Positions 21,206 to 33,440 of a stretch of 64,000 nucleotides of DNA are shown piece by piece. The translations under genes and the position numbers were made by a program. The notes below the pieces were generated by a model, which worked only from the letters and a program-made list of their open reading frames with translations, made no database searches and was not told the DNA's origin. This stretch comes from Plasmopara viticola (taxonomy: Eukaryota > Oomycota > Peronosporomycetes > Peronosporales > Peronosporaceae), in assembly GCA_001695595.3 (NCBI GenBank), contig MBPM02000012.1:310001-374000 (forward strand). The letters run 5' to 3'. Position 1 is the first letter of the stretch, and every line of letters begins with the position of its first letter.

Positions 21206-22490
21206 ATCGTAACCGGCAATTTTGCCGGTAAAGACTTTCACGCCATATAATTATGTTATAACCTATTACATATGCTTTAATGGAGTCATAGGCCCTTTGA
21301 AGTAAAAGGATTAGAACCATTGATTTTCCGCACCAGTGTCCGTGAAAAAATTAGACGAATGCATAAATTCAGACGAGAAGCAGGGCCCAGATGTCATATA
21401 ATCATTGAAGATCAAGAGAATTTATTGCTTAAAGCTTTTCCAAATGTATAAGAATCCAGATGGAATAAAGAAGAATGGTAACCGACAGAAATGTAGCAGT
21501 AGATGGCTAAAAGCCACAAAGTAGGCTAAGAACCCGTGGTCACATTGTGAGAAGAGAGTCATTTTGTGATATTTAGTACGATTCACATCGAGGGAAGCAA
21601 TTACTTTCAAAAAGTAGTCGTTTCAGCTTGAACTTTGCGCTCAGTAATTAAATAATCTGGGACCACGCTGGTATGGTACAGAAAGCTAAAAAGCTTTCAG
21701 TTGGTCTGTGAGCTAGTGTTTTTTTGCTTTTGGTGAAACGCTGTCACGCTACTGAAAGCACACCGAATAGATTTCGGTAAGCTATTCACTTGGCTTTGGT
21801 AGCTCTACATTTATTACAACCGAGCTGTTTCGGGCGGCTTTGTTGCATGTAAAAACAAAACCTCGTGGACCCACTAATCCGTTTAAAGACACCACTGAGT
21901 TCCTAGCGAGTCGTAACAAAGAGATCGACAAGCTTCGACAGGACTTGTTGTTAGCAACGTAGAAACAGCCGAAGTATTTTTAACTTATCCGAAACAAATT
22001 CCCGGATTGTGCTTGAAATTTAGTGCACGATATAAGTGAAAATAAATTGCACCGTATCCAGCAAGTTTAAGAGCTTTAGGAAGATTCATTAGACCACTAT
22101 AAGCATTAATACAAAAAGCGTGGACTGTAAATCAAAATTAAATTAGATTTCTATCTTACTCTTGAGGTCCTCATAACGTTTGGTGGAATATATAAAGAGT
22201 GCTAGAAAGTCCAGCAAGTATGGTTCGCAAATGATTTCACGCGGCTGAGCTTTACCCTTCAGACCCAACATCTTAACAATAGATCAATACAAGCGTCTCG
22301 ACAACAACAAAAAATTACGGCTAACGACGCGGTCAAATCTGCACGTCGACTCCGCAAGATGGGGCAAGGTCAGTATTCAAGCGGATTCGACCGCTCAGGC
22401 TAATCAACCTGTCTGCAGCGACAATATAAGACACATTCTCCATGCAGCAACTACTGATGTATCTCTTTCAGCTTTAACAGCAAAATAGCC
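21206..22490. other. intergenic, no supported gene
   Basis: No recognisable domain on either strand; short open frames only. Around 21660-21800 the sequence is rich in short repeated CTTTTGG/CTTTC phrases without clear periodicity. Confidence 0.25.
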
Positions 22491-23930
22491 TAGATACAAG
22501 CTCAAATGCAAGCTCAAATGCAACAGACCAAGGAGCGCCTAAAATTTATCGTCCCATCAAGGGTTGAGCAGAAAAGAGAGATCCTCCTGGTAATGGAGAA
22601 AGGTTTGAAGAAGATACTGGGCTATGGATCCTGGCAACAGAGCGGACTACGCTAACAAGCGCCGCTTGATAAAAATATATTCGTCGGATTTTGTGACGCT
22701 TATCTCGAGCGACATAGAGGGACCGTACTAAATTGGTTCTATGCCTTTGAAGCCGGCTACGAGCGCATGAACGCGCGAAAATCACAAGCAATGTTCAAAA
22801 CTCAGCTGCGCACACGCTTAAAGCCTCAAAACTTCGAGTATGATCATTGAGAGTGGAGGCTTCACCTAAGACGAAGGAGAGTATCCATTATTACGTCTTT
22901 GGATTTCTAAAATCAAAGCGTTCTGAAAAGAGAAAGAACAAGAACAAATCTGCAACATGTAACAATTGTGGCGTTGTCGGCCACATATCGCCGCAAAGTA
23001 TTTGTTTCTGTAAGGAAGCGAAGCACATTCTCAATCTTTAAAGACATTGGTCAAGAGAGACCCGCAACCGTCTTAATTGACAATTTATGTAGCCCTGACG
23101 GTATATTAAAAAACTTGGTGAAGCGACTTGAGCTCGAAGTGACCAAGGGTGAGATGATGCAAGTCGATCGTGGTTACGATAAGGTTTATCACCACACCCG
23201 ACGAGTTGTGCAGATGAATGTGCAGATACCTAATTTCCTCGGGTGCGCTCCAAGTCATGCCTGCTATCAAGAATTAAGATGCTATCGATGCCATTATGTG
23301 GCTTCATGAGCAAAAGCAAGATTAGCCCGCACAATCAATGTCCACCCAAATGACCTAAACGATGCAAAGCTATCAAAATTCAGAGCCACAATTTTTTTTA
23401 CGATCGGCAACAAGGCCACCATGACCGTCTAGGAATGGTGCAAGTAATTGCTTTCCGCCAGTTTCGGAGAATGTTGAGTACATTACAGCTGTCCATCTCT
23501 CCAACCCGCATGCTCGCGAGAAGGCTAAGCGCTACAGAACTCAAGGAAGGAAGCGCTTCAGGACTATACGGCGTTTGAAGCGCTAGACAAGTATGCGGAC
23601 ATATTTTTCTGCAGAAAGCTTTTTGGTGGAACACGATCAACACAGAAAAAAGTAATCTTCAACTTTCAATTGGGCCTGTTATCGAGACGATGTCCGTCAA
23701 ACAATGGCGTCAGGGACCTGAATAGCGCAGGACATTCCAAAAGAGGACTAAAGTGAAAGTTAAAGTAGTAAATTTCGACCAAGTACGTTTGCCTTATCGG
23801 TACCAACCTTGTGTGTCAAAAAGCCGGTAGGCTGGCGTATTATCGTCAGCTTAATCCAGAGACAATCTTGCCGACGAGACCGATGCCGCGTGAAATAGAC
23901 TACCCACCTACTAACTTTCCAATCACAATA
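22490..23930 (+). mobile_element. Ty3/gypsy gag-protease-RT fragment
   Basis: Plus-strand retroelement remnant in several frames. The gag part includes FCDAYLERHRGTVLNWFYAFE and a zinc-knuckle-like CNNCGVVGH with displaced last cysteine (22959-23010). An aspartic-protease-like region follows (ATVLIDNLCSPDG, about 23068-23105; typical gypsy proteases have a D-S/T-G-A at this point, here altered). At 23818-23900 the opening of reverse transcriptase is clear (KKPVGWRII, then QLNPETILPTRPMPRE). It is cut off before the RT catalytic core, where an LTR-like repeat begins near 24030. Frameshifts and stops throughout show it is dead. Confidence 0.7.
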
Positions 23931-24029
23931 ATTGCCCAAAATTGCCTCCTAAGAACGTTATCTCGTCACCAAATACGACCACTATCACTGCCAATAGTGA
24001 CACCGCAAACGGCTTTTTCGTCTGCAGAA

Positions 24030-24640
24030 TCGGCTATCTTTCTCGGCCCTTTCTTCAGACGTCGTCATTGCAAAGCCCTACTTTTTAACTTTTTTAATGT
24101 CCACCATGTCTGTCTTACGACAAAGTTTTTCACTTCAATGTGAGCAGCCCACGATCGTAGAACGCATTGCACCGTCGACTAAAAACCGCAAAGAAATCGG
24201 ATTTTATCTACATTACCGTGCTGTGATGCTTAAGGCTTGTCATTTCTCTTTATCAACGACGTAGGGTCTAATGCTCGCAGCTGCTCCTCCTATCTTACAA
24301 TCTATTTTTGTATATATATATACTAATCGTTGATCAAGGTTTTGTCGATTAAGTCACTAGGCTTTGTCGTCCCGTAGCTGATCGCGTGGCAATAATAGCG
24401 ATGCTGTTGTGGTGACTCGCTAATTTAGATTGAGATAAGGATCGCTGTGGGCACGATGCATTGCGAAAGCTAGTCGACAAACACTTGAGGATTCAAAATG
24501 CTGATATTCTTTACTACAATCCATAAAAAGTGGTCTGTTGCCTTAAATTTAGGTAGTATAGACAAGAAATGTTGCATTTCTATATATATGAAGATCTGAG
24601 ACGGCTTGGAAGTAAAGCAGGGTTTGTCTTAAATGCGTAG
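24030..24640 (-). repeat. LTR-like repeat R, copy 1
   Basis: Homologous to 30340-31100 and 43260-43990. Shared blocks are GTCCACCATGTCTGTCTTACGACAAAG, CATTGCACCGTCGAC and GTGCTGTGATGCTTAAG, then CTCGCAGC, GTTGATCAAGGTTTTGTCG and GTCCCGTAGCTGATCG. Copies 2 and 3 carry, at their left end, a segment ending ACAAAATGT next to a TTGCACC(A/G) stretch. On the minus strand this could be an LTR end followed by a primer-binding site. All three copies lie directly downstream of minus-strand effector copies. Confidence 0.45.
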
Positions 24641-24779
24641 AATTAATTGTGTAGGTATACGTCCGGTCTAAGGCTGCTTTAGATTAACGGAAGAGGAAGA
24701 AGCGGTCATAAATCGCAATTTGTAATATTTTTCGCAGGAGATCGGCAAAGGTAGTGCGACGAAGCAGACACTATTTCAT

Positions 24780-25790
24780 TCCAATGCATTGCAAACAATA
24801 ATTGGCTGAATCCCACAAAGTATCTACTTTGTGTTTCGTATATCACAAAACTTTTTTCTTTTACTATATCACCTGTAAAGTCTACCGACTAAGTATTGTC
24901 CAAACATTGTGGCTGCTTCGGGTATAATGAAGGAACGCCGATGTTACCTGTCGAGGCTTTAACAATTCCATTCTTGGGAATGCAGAATCATATTTGTCTG
25001 AAAGGCTTGTTTTAGGGAGGCATATCATCGACTAATATAATCGTGCATGGTTACCAATTTTACGACATGAGCTCCTACGAATTCTCCAAAATGCTAAGTT
25101 TACCAGATTGTCGATCTTTACCAAAGCTGGATCGAGTCGAAACAACGATACAATTATCTAGTCTAAAAATGCTAGGTAATTGTATCGTTGTTTCGACTTG
25201 ATCCAGCTTTCCGCCGGACTTGTCTAAGCATCACAGCTGTCTTATGTGAGCGCTATCCGCATGGACTCGAGAAACGCTGCGTAGATATCTTTCACCTTTT
25301 CACTTAATTTATCTTTTAAAGCGTGTGAGAACCTTGCACAAATTTGTTCGTCCGAGCTTTGGAAACGCTTTAATAATTTATTGCAGTAATATGCGCAAAG
25401 TTGTCACATCCATCGAACAAGTGCGTATTATCTTCAACTAATACAAGTTCTCTTCCTGTAAAGGCTTCACATAGTCAAAATATTAATTTTCGTCGAATTG
25501 ATACGCCGCAGCTGATAATTAAGCCAACCATTAATGGGAAGGCCTGAAGGTACAAGTCAGTAGTCATGCTGCGTTTCAAACCTTGCGGCGTGTTTCGTAG
25601 TGGCTGTCGGACTATTCGTCTCCAGTCTTTCCGCCTATACTTATGGTATTTTTTTTGCTGTTGGCTGCAGAGATGTGTGGCATACACTACTTGTCTAATC
25701 ACATTGTTTGACATCAGGGCTTTACGCTTGCGCTGCCTAATTGATTAAATATTTCAAATCTGCTTTAATCGCACTTCTGTAACACAGTCG
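24780..25790 (-). pseudogene. RxLR-like effector remnant (one repeat plus 3' flank)
   Basis: Minus strand. At 25480-25790 one repeat unit is readable across stops: a basic/PTA region, then AARFETQHDY, a stop, LVPSG and GWLNYQL. These correspond to the NAARF(..)HDYR..APSG and RLNNQL phrases of intact members. The duplicated effector 3' flank is recognisable at about 24780-24980 (GGAACGCCGATGTTACCTGTCGA and neighbours). The C-terminal coding part between them is missing. About 480 bp of other DNA, including a perfect foldback at 25123-25210, sit there instead. The N-terminus is also gone. Confidence 0.6.
25123..25210. repeat. 39-bp inverted repeat, 10-nt loop
   Basis: Arms 25123-25161 and 25172-25210 are complementary at 37 of 39 positions. 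The loop is TCTAAAAATG. Both mismatches would be G-U pairs in a plus-strand RNA, so that transcript could pair along all 39 positions. No flanking gene explains it. It could be the relic of a foldback transposon, a hairpin RNA or a replication artefact. Confidence 0.8.
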
Positions 25791-25829
25791 CCAAGGGACT
25801 TTCTTGCAGGCCATTTTTGGAAGAGTCTG

Positions 25830-28460
25830 GGCGGCGAGCGGGGCAAAGTCGGTTGAGGAAGAGGAGTGTTCATTGCTTAGAGCTAATTAAGAAGTGAGAT
25901 TATCTTGAGAACTTTGACGGGCTCTTGTCTTGATGCAAAAAAATGGTGGCTCTTAGTCATCTGCTGCTACCAACTTAAAGGCTACCGTACTTCTTTGCCT
26001 CATCTGGCTCTTTAAACATCTTGCATTAGTTTCAATCAATAAGGTCTCTTGGCTTCTAAGGATTATTCTAAACCCTGCTTCTGGTCTAAATTGTGTAATC
26101 GCCTATTCTTGTGAATAGTACTGATGCATATGTTTTATAAAAAATGATGCACATAGTTGGCGTAATGATCTTAACCGGCAAATTTGCCGATTACAAGACG
26201 CAAAAAATTGCTTATTTAAACATGTTAACTTGTTTTATTTCAAAAAAATTGATATATCTTTAAACTAATGCACCACCAATTACGTCACATGACCTAGTTC
26301 AAGACGATGCCGATTTTCAAGACAGGGTTTACCTTTTTTTTCCAGTAGAGATCGTTGAGTCTGGAAATCTGCTTTGGATTCTTCATATTTCTTAGTAGCT
26401 CCCCTCTAGGTTTTTGAAGTCACCAAACTTTGTACCGTAGGATTTCCTTGTACTTGCGGAGTAAACAATGGCTTTAATGAATTGTCCCTTGGAGCCGTAG
26501 GCCAACATTACCGTATTATCCTTGTGCCAACGCTTGGAGGCCATGCGGTACGGCTTCAACAGTGAAGTTTGGAACACTGGATGCAGCTATAGCCTCATTT
26601 AACGATCCAAACTAATAGATATTGCAATACTTTCGTCTCGATTGGGAATGATTTAATATAACGCCAGCATGGAAATCTTGAGCAAGTCTATTATTGTCGT
26701 AATAGTACTTCTTGCGCTCTTGTGCTTCTTTCATCCGGTCTTGTGTAACTTAAAGTAACGATTTTGGACGTAGCAGAAACTTTTGTGCTGATTACTCCAA
26801 CTTGCGAATTTTTGGATATGATACCTCGTCATCCGGCGTATTGGAAACATACCTTCGATCCGCTTCGGATTGTGACATTTTAATCAAAAAGTGATACGTC
26901 AAATATTGGCTATCTCAGCCAAATGCATATAGTCATCCCAATCATTCAGTCCTGGGTTTAAAACCCCTCGGAATTAACCTTCAAATAAATGGCTAATCAT
27001 TTCTGTTTGTCCATCAGTAAGTGACCAAAAGCCGACGTCAAGTTGTGTTGTGTTCTCCACAGCAGACACGATTGCTTGTTAAAGCTTAGATGCAAACTTG
27101 ATTCTCGGTTGGACACAATGGCCTTTTGTATGTCATAAACCTTTATATATTTATCAAGAAAAGAACTTTGTGATTTCTGCTGTATAGTCCGTTGTCTTCG
27201 TAGCGATGAGCATGACCCATTTTGTCAAGCGATCAACAATCACCATGACGGTATTAATACCACTTTTGTTCGCCGGTAAAGACATGAAGAGATCCATCGA
27301 AAGGTTGACCCATCTGCCATTTCGCATATCCAAGGATAAAAATGATTAGGGCGGTTTAGTCTGCCTAGCCTTCCTACGCAGATACATTTCGCATGTGTTG
27401 ACATAGCGTTGGGTGTACTTCGTTACGTTTGGCCAATTGTACTCTTGACGCACGCCAGGTATGTCTTGTAAAATCCTAGGTGGTCTGTCGATATACAATA
27501 TTGATAATGTATAGTCGAAAGTCGTATCTTTGTCTGTTTGATGATACAAAATTCCATTTTGCAATGAGTATTTGATTACATCATTTCTATTATGAGATAC
27601 TGTAGGATTCTATTCCACGCATACATTGTCTTTGCTAACTTTACAACTGTTCTTTCGCGTCCAATACCTTTGTGATTCGTTGGGCCTTGAATCATCGAAC
27701 GAGAAGATACACCCGTCATATTCTTTGCGAGCATCTCTTGCTCACGAAAAGGTAGTCTCGCTCGGCAAGCTTCATCTTCCGATCAGTAAAAGCAATCAGA
27801 TGGTTTATTTCTCCCTTCTTTAAGGTGCCTGACCATATACCAAATGGTTTCGAAAACTTTAGAAGCCTAAGAACGGGTAGAAGCGTCAAGTGACGCTTGA
27901 ATTCGGTAAAGCAGCATAATCGTCCGGGAGCTCGATCGCTTATGGGAATATTGTTTAATACTGTCGAGGAGTGGTCCTCCAAGTTTCGCAAATTTCTTGA
28001 AAAATCTTAAGCTATAAATTATAGTGCTTAAGAACCACTCAATTTGCCTCTTTGGCTTGGACACAGGCCATTCTGCGATGATCGCAACCTTGTCGGGTCC
28101 ATTTGGACGCCTTATCATCCATCAAAGTCTCATAGGCATGGTATCTCGTCCACACAAAATTGACACTTTGATAAATTGGAGTAAAGTTTCAACTCTTTAC
28201 ACCGTCAAAGTACACGGTCTAAATCCGTAACGTAGTCTGCGACATCTTCACTTTGCGCGAACACGTGAATCTTGGTAAAGTAAATTTTAATCACATCTCT
28301 CAAATCTCGAAAGATTTGCTGAAAAAGCCGATTGATTGTATGCGGACTTCCGCTGGAGTGAACAGATACTCAAATAGACCATCTGTGGTCGAAAAAGCGA
28401 CTAATGGACCATCCAACTCACGCGATTTGACCAGATTGTACAACCAAAGTAGGTAATTGC
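25830..28460 (-). mobile_element. Ty3/gypsy pol relic, copy B (best preserved)
   Basis: Minus-strand gypsy element, 3' two thirds. Reading from high to low coordinates: the RT palm region (about 28440-28330, ELDGPLVAFSTTDGLFEYL), the RT/RNase H connection (28118-27867, IAEWPVSKPKRQIEWFLSTIIYS), the integrase zinc-binding region (27564-27346, VRQEYNWPNVTKYTQRYVNTCEMYLRRK; the second cysteine of the CxxC pair is Tyr), the integrase core (27310-27180, MDLFMSLPANKSGINTVMVIV, DRLTKWVMLIATKT), and a post-integrase segment with FQTSLLKPYR (26577 downwards), as found before the gypsy chromodomain. A putative LTR part (25830-26180) is shared with copy A. Stops and frameshifts make it inactive. Confidence 0.85.
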
Positions 28461-28639
28461 ACGAAAAACAAAGTTTACTTCATGTCAATATTTTAGATCA
28501 AGCCACAAACAAGGTGTCACAATATTTTCATGCTTGAAGAGATAACATTAGAAGAGAAACGAGATATGCCTATATTTCTTTGTCCAAAAATCTAGAGACG
28601 ATTGTATAAAGATTGTAATAGCTTCGCATTTTTCCACGA
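28461..28639. other. unassigned stretch next to gypsy copy B
   Basis: No gene or shared repeat recognised here. It probably belongs to the 5' part of the minus-strand gypsy element or to flanking debris. Confidence 0.2.
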
Positions 28640-28900
28640 TATGATATATATAAGGAAAATAGCGCTGGCAAATGAGACAAAAGTAAAGACCCTTCTGAAT
28701 TTGTGCGGAATATTAAATATGAAAACGAGAACACCGCACGTGTTATCTGCATCTTTGCACATTTCCTTTGGCTGAGCTTCTGTCAAACAATTAAGACATG
28801 TGCATTTACGGGCTAGGAGTGCCAGCTGTTAACGATTTCGCCCGACTCATCTCATCTTTTCTGCTAGAGTCTTGTTATTCATTGCATCGGGTACTACTAT
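28640..28900 (+). repeat. dispersed repeat U, copy 1
   Basis: Weakly alignable to 35120-35350 in the same orientation: AATATTAAATATGAAAACGAGA, a CATCTTTGCACA block and a CTCATCT/CTAGAGTCTTGTTAT block. The second copy follows a gypsy integrase tail, so this may be a retroelement LTR. DNA from 28900 to 29290 holds nothing recognisable. Confidence 0.3.
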
Positions 28901-29289
28901 AGCCACCAAGATTTTTTTAAGTCTTACAGTACTTTCTTTTAGCGAGGCACTAATGGTACATTTACCAAGAGAGATTTACAAAAGCTGATGTGTGAATGCT
29001 CAGACCTGAGATCTCCAACTAGTTGATTGATCCTGGAGGGTTGTTCATTGATTGCTTAGAATTTGCACGAGATTTTTGCATGCCTTCAGTTAAAAAAAAT
29101 TGGCCACGAAGAGGACACTAAGCGCAATATTGAGCAATTCTACAAAGAACGCATTTGTCCAATCTGCCCAATTCAAAGCGCATTTATATGAAGCAACCAC
29201 TTACATTATACCAGCTCGATCGAGGGTAGATCATCTGTAAACGACTTTCGGCTATCTCGCTAAAAAATGTTACAGTTTTATTACGTACT

Positions 29290-29670
29290 TACTTTTACGC
29301 AGACTCGGTTAGGCTGGTCTCTTCTGGGGATGAGGTGATCGCACATGCACAACAGTTTTGTGTAAAACTTTTCAAGAATTAATTAGGACTTATACTATTC
29401 TTTTTGCTCTAATATTTTTTTAAGCATATCAGCAACATTTTTTCTGTTCGCAACTAAATTTTATGAGCAACCACAAAAGCAATACTGTAACAAATTGCAG
29501 CCACAAAATATGTCATACTGAGCCATCAAGGGAGCTGGCAATGTGCCGGTTTGATTGTGACCACTGACCACCTGTCATTTGCTCAAGGCTTTGACGGCAA
29601 ATTGTCTGCGTACAATTTAATATTAAACAAGAACAAAAAGCCGATTGCCCAGACCATATCATAACAACAT
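29290..29670 (-). repeat. dispersed repeat S, copy 3 (inverted)
   Basis: Reverse complement aligns with 13770-14060: the CGGCTTTTTGTTCTTGTTTA, CAATTTGCCGTCAA and GAGCAAATGACAGGTGGTCA blocks are all present in order. DNA from 29671 to 30340 holds no recognisable gene. Confidence 0.45.
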
Positions 29671-30339
29671 AATATAAAACGTTGTATATAGCTACATGGA
29701 AATATGGTATGTGGATTTCACCTTATATACATCCTAGAATCCACTGATTGATGGTATAACTTTACTCCAGAAGATTGCACAGCAATGAACGGCGGAAGTC
29801 GTAAGGCAGGGCGATCGCGTAGTTGTAACAGAAAAAGTAAGCTCATGGGCACGCTCTCTTAACTATGCGTGAGCAAATAAGCTTACCCAAACATTAAACG
29901 CGCACTTGTAGAAACAGCGATTAACACTAAAATAACACTACAAAATCGGCGTCATATATATTTCGATACGTCACTTAAACTTCATTTTATAGTTCAAAGA
30001 TACGCGCTTTTTAATAATGTGCTCTTCCAACCATTTCGTGCCAAAGGTGGCATTTTTGTACACAATGATTAATCAAAGTATTGTCATTTTCATCGCGTAT
30101 CCATAATTCGTACTCAAAAAGATGCAGACAACTCTCTTTTTCCTTTGAATTGCAATTTTTTTGTTTCTTCCTTCTTTAGCAGCTTTAAACTTGGCTGTCG
30201 GCGCTTCCAAAACCCGTCCCTTGAATAATTTCTGTCGCTTTGCCTTATTTAAGCACGAAAAAAACTGTGGAATCGCCTTTTATGCAATTTTGGTCGTTAC
30301 GAGGCTTCTACATCGATTTGTTGCTATAAAAATCAAATA

Positions 30340-31100
30340 ATCAAATACCTCTGATCTAGGTTCTTGCACCACGACAAAATGTTGAGCCACTTGGGTCTCC
30401 TGTTCATTAATACAACATTGCCGAGATTCAATAATATTTATTTTCTAATGCAACACTGCGACACAGCTTTTCAGACAGACTTCGCTTCCAATCTCGCTGT
30501 ATTTTAGCTGCACGCTGCGTGACCTGCTTTTTGCAAATCTCGAATTGAACTCTATTAGAACGACTTGCTTAAATCTCAGCCATCGTCGTCATCGCAATGT
30601 CCTCCGCGTCATCTGCAATGTCCACCATATCTATCTTACGACAAAGTTCCTCACTACGATACGATCAGCCCGCAATGGTACAATGCATGGCATCGTCGAC
30701 CAAATATCGCGACAAGATTTGTTTTTAACTTCATACCCGTGCGGCAATGCTAAAGTGTCAATCGTTTCTACGTAGAGCCCAATGCTCGCAGCCATTCTCT
30801 CATCGCCTTTTTTGTTTATGCCCTCACCGTTTGGTCAACGTTTTGTCGCTCGAGCTGTCGTGTCGTAGCTGATCGATCGAGAGCGCTGTTGTGAATTCGC
30901 TGTTTTGAAACGCGATTGTCATTGCTGACGGCGTGATGCATTCTTGAGCGTCAAGTCGATACTGGATATTAAAATTGATAATGTCTTAAAAACGACCAAT
31001 CCTATAAAGTTGTTGTAACCATGGCAACCGGCTCTTGGTTGCCATGGTCGAGAAGTAAAGACAAGAGTTGTTGCATTTTGGTTGCAAAGGAGATCTCAAA
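30340..31100 (-). repeat. LTR-like repeat R, copy 2
   Basis: Second copy of the repeat at 24030 and 43260. The left end carries TTCTTGCACCACGACAAAATGT, which on the minus strand reads as an LTR terminus followed by TGGTGCAAGAACC, a possible primer-binding site starting with TGG. A perfect 12-bp inverted repeat with a 7-nt spacer lies at 31018-31048. Confidence 0.45.
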
Positions 31101-31169
31101 AAGTCTTGTGTTGTCCGGGTTTTCTTTTAGTTTTCGTCATCGTTAAGACCGACATACAATGATACGAAG

Positions 31170-31485
31170 TAGAATCCCATAAATTGCCAAAAGCAATGCT
31201 ATACGCGGAACGCCGACAAAGGAAATAAAACGAACTTTTTTTTAAATGTCTAACAAGCAATGGCTATCTGATTCGCACGAAGGCTCTACATCGTGCTCTA
31301 TTAATCAAAAAAAATCGTTCACTTTTGAAGTATTACCTGTGAAAGTTCCCCGACTGACGATAGTATCTGTATCGACCTCCGTGGTTGCTCTACCCATAGT
31401 GAAGCACCAAATTTGCCTATTGAAGCTGTAACTATCAAGTCATGGAGACGAGAAATGTGGTGATTACTGCTACCACTGTTTGTAA
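31170..31485 (-). other. duplicated effector 3' flank
   Basis: Minus-strand version of the flank that follows other effector copies: GCGGAACGCCGAC, TTCGCACGAAGG and a TCGACCTCCGTGGTTGCTC block, matching 44280-44380. It belongs to the pseudogene at 31486-33440. Confidence 0.45.
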
Positions 31486-33440
31486 TTACAAGGCTCGAAT
31501 CCAATTTCTATACCAAGATTCGGATGAGAGGTCTTTGACTAAATATTTATGGTCGTGGCAAAATTTGTAGAATAAATAGTAATGGTGACCAACCCTCCAT
31601 TTTAGGCCTCTTGCAAATTCTTGAAAATTTTTGGCAACATCATATCTCCATCCCCCAGCAACTTCGTCAAATCCGATTTTCAGAAATATCTGTAATTGCT
31701 CTAGGCTTTCATCTCTTGCGATACCGCATAAGGTTGCGATGGCTAAAGCGTTCTTCGGACCCAAATTAAGTTCCTATCGAGCTGAATTAAACATCGTAGC
31801 TGCCTCTCTCAAATACTGGTGGAATTACCGTTTAAAGATCTCGATAAACGCTTCTTGAACTATTTTCACCTCGTTAATTATTACGGCTTCTTTTTGCGGT
31901 TTGGGACCGAGCGCGAGATCATCCGTCCAATCTAAAGGTTCCCTTCTGACATATCACCGCCTAAAAATGCGCAGATTGATTATTGTTTCGCTCAAGTGCA
32001 AAGAGTGCTCGACTGTTTACAATTTTTCATTCCGTAATTTTTCCGCATCGTCAACGTATTTGTCTTATCGAGATGTAACGCCCATGTGTGATCAGCAGGT
32101 TGTTCAGTCGACGATTTAAATCTTCGGCGCTAATCGCGGAGGGGCCTGAATGTGTAAGTCGGGAGTCGTGTTGTACCAAAGACCTTGCAGCATTTCTCAT
32201 AAAGGCTGTCAACGGCATGGTTTATCGCTTGCCACTACTAACACAGGAGATTTGTTTGCTTCGGGTGGAGCATGAATTGTTTGGTCAACATCAATGTCAG
32301 GTATTGGGGTAACGCGCGCCGGTGTGTGTTGCTTTCCAATTGATTCATATTTTTTTTAGCTGCATCAATCGCACTTGCTTCTGGATCATTTTCTGCCGTG
32401 GGGTGCACAGATTTGTCAGATTTTTCGAACAAGTGCGAAAGTTGATCGACCGATTAAAGGGTTCACCTCACTTAAGCTTTCTAGATTGTCATAGGGGTTT
32501 TTCTTGTCGAGCTGCAACGTCGTTTGTGTAATCAGCTTGAAGTTAAGGCGACCAACGGAAGCTTCAGGGTTAGAAGTGAAAGTTTTTGAAGGCGCGGATC
32601 GGTAGTCGCTCTGCTTTGCAAATCTTGCAGCGTGCTCCATGGGGCTGTCGGACGTTTTTTCTTAGCTCTATTTGCCAATAAAAATGGTTTAACGTTTGCC
32701 ACCGACACCGGAGGTTTGTCTAAATTTGGCCGATTGCGCACTACTTGTTCATCTACATTGTTTGGCGGCAGAAAAATGCGCTTGTACCCATTGCTTTTCA
32801 TTAGAAACAAGTCCAACGAATTCGCTTAAAGTCGCTTGTTTCTTGACGATTTTACGCTTTTTCTATGATATTTCTTGAACAAGTGCAAATGGTCTTTATT
32901 TATTGCTTATTCTTCTTGCCATAAACTTTCTACGTTCCCAACGTTTCCACGTCTGTCGAACTATAATGGCTTTTATGTGATCAGCTAGTTGTTGAGTCGA
33001 CCATTGCAAGGTCCGGCATCCATCGTAGAAGGTCTGAAGGCGCGGATCGGTAGTCGTCCTGCCTCGCAAACCCTGTTTCTTTATTATTGCTGGCTGTCGG
33101 ACGTCCCCTTTACCGTCTTCTCGCCGATACGAATGGCTTATTGTTTCTTATAGACAACAGATCTTTGTTCAAATCTCGCATAGTACGCATTACGTGTCTA
33201 GCCATTATGTTTGGCGTCGAAGCATCGGGCTGGTGCTTATTGCTTCTTGGATGATTCACGTTCCAAGAAGCTGCTTCAATTTCACTTGCTTTTCCCTCCG
33301 TATTTATCGCATTGGCCGCAATCATGATTGGAATTGAAGCTTCAATTTCGTCAAAAAAATGTTTCGAGCTAAGGGAAACGCTCTTCATCACCCGCCGAGA
33401 TTGCTAAGCCGTCCTTTAGACTACATAGGATGCCATCGTC
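31486..33440 (-). pseudogene. decayed RxLR-like effector, signal peptide lost
   Basis: Minus strand. The N-terminal end begins near 33440 with the segment before the EER motif (SLKDGLAISAGDEER at about 33435-33390), but no signal peptide or RxLR is recognisable beyond it. Repeat 1 reads at 33391-33110 (MIAANAINTEGKASEIEAAS), repeats 2 and 3 at about 32830-32000 across frameshifts (AKKKRPTA, HAARFAKQSDYRSAPS, LITQTTLQLDKKNP), and the C-terminal domain at 31860-31486 (LFYKFCHDHKYLVKDL, ending WIRAL). Several frame changes and stops make it non-functional. It is divergently arranged with the broken copy starting at 34444. Confidence 0.8.

Noticed and set aside
31018..31048. Perfect 12-bp inverted repeat with 7-nt spacer
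   Set aside because: Lies within repeat R copy 2, is not conserved in the other two copies, and is short enough to be incidental.
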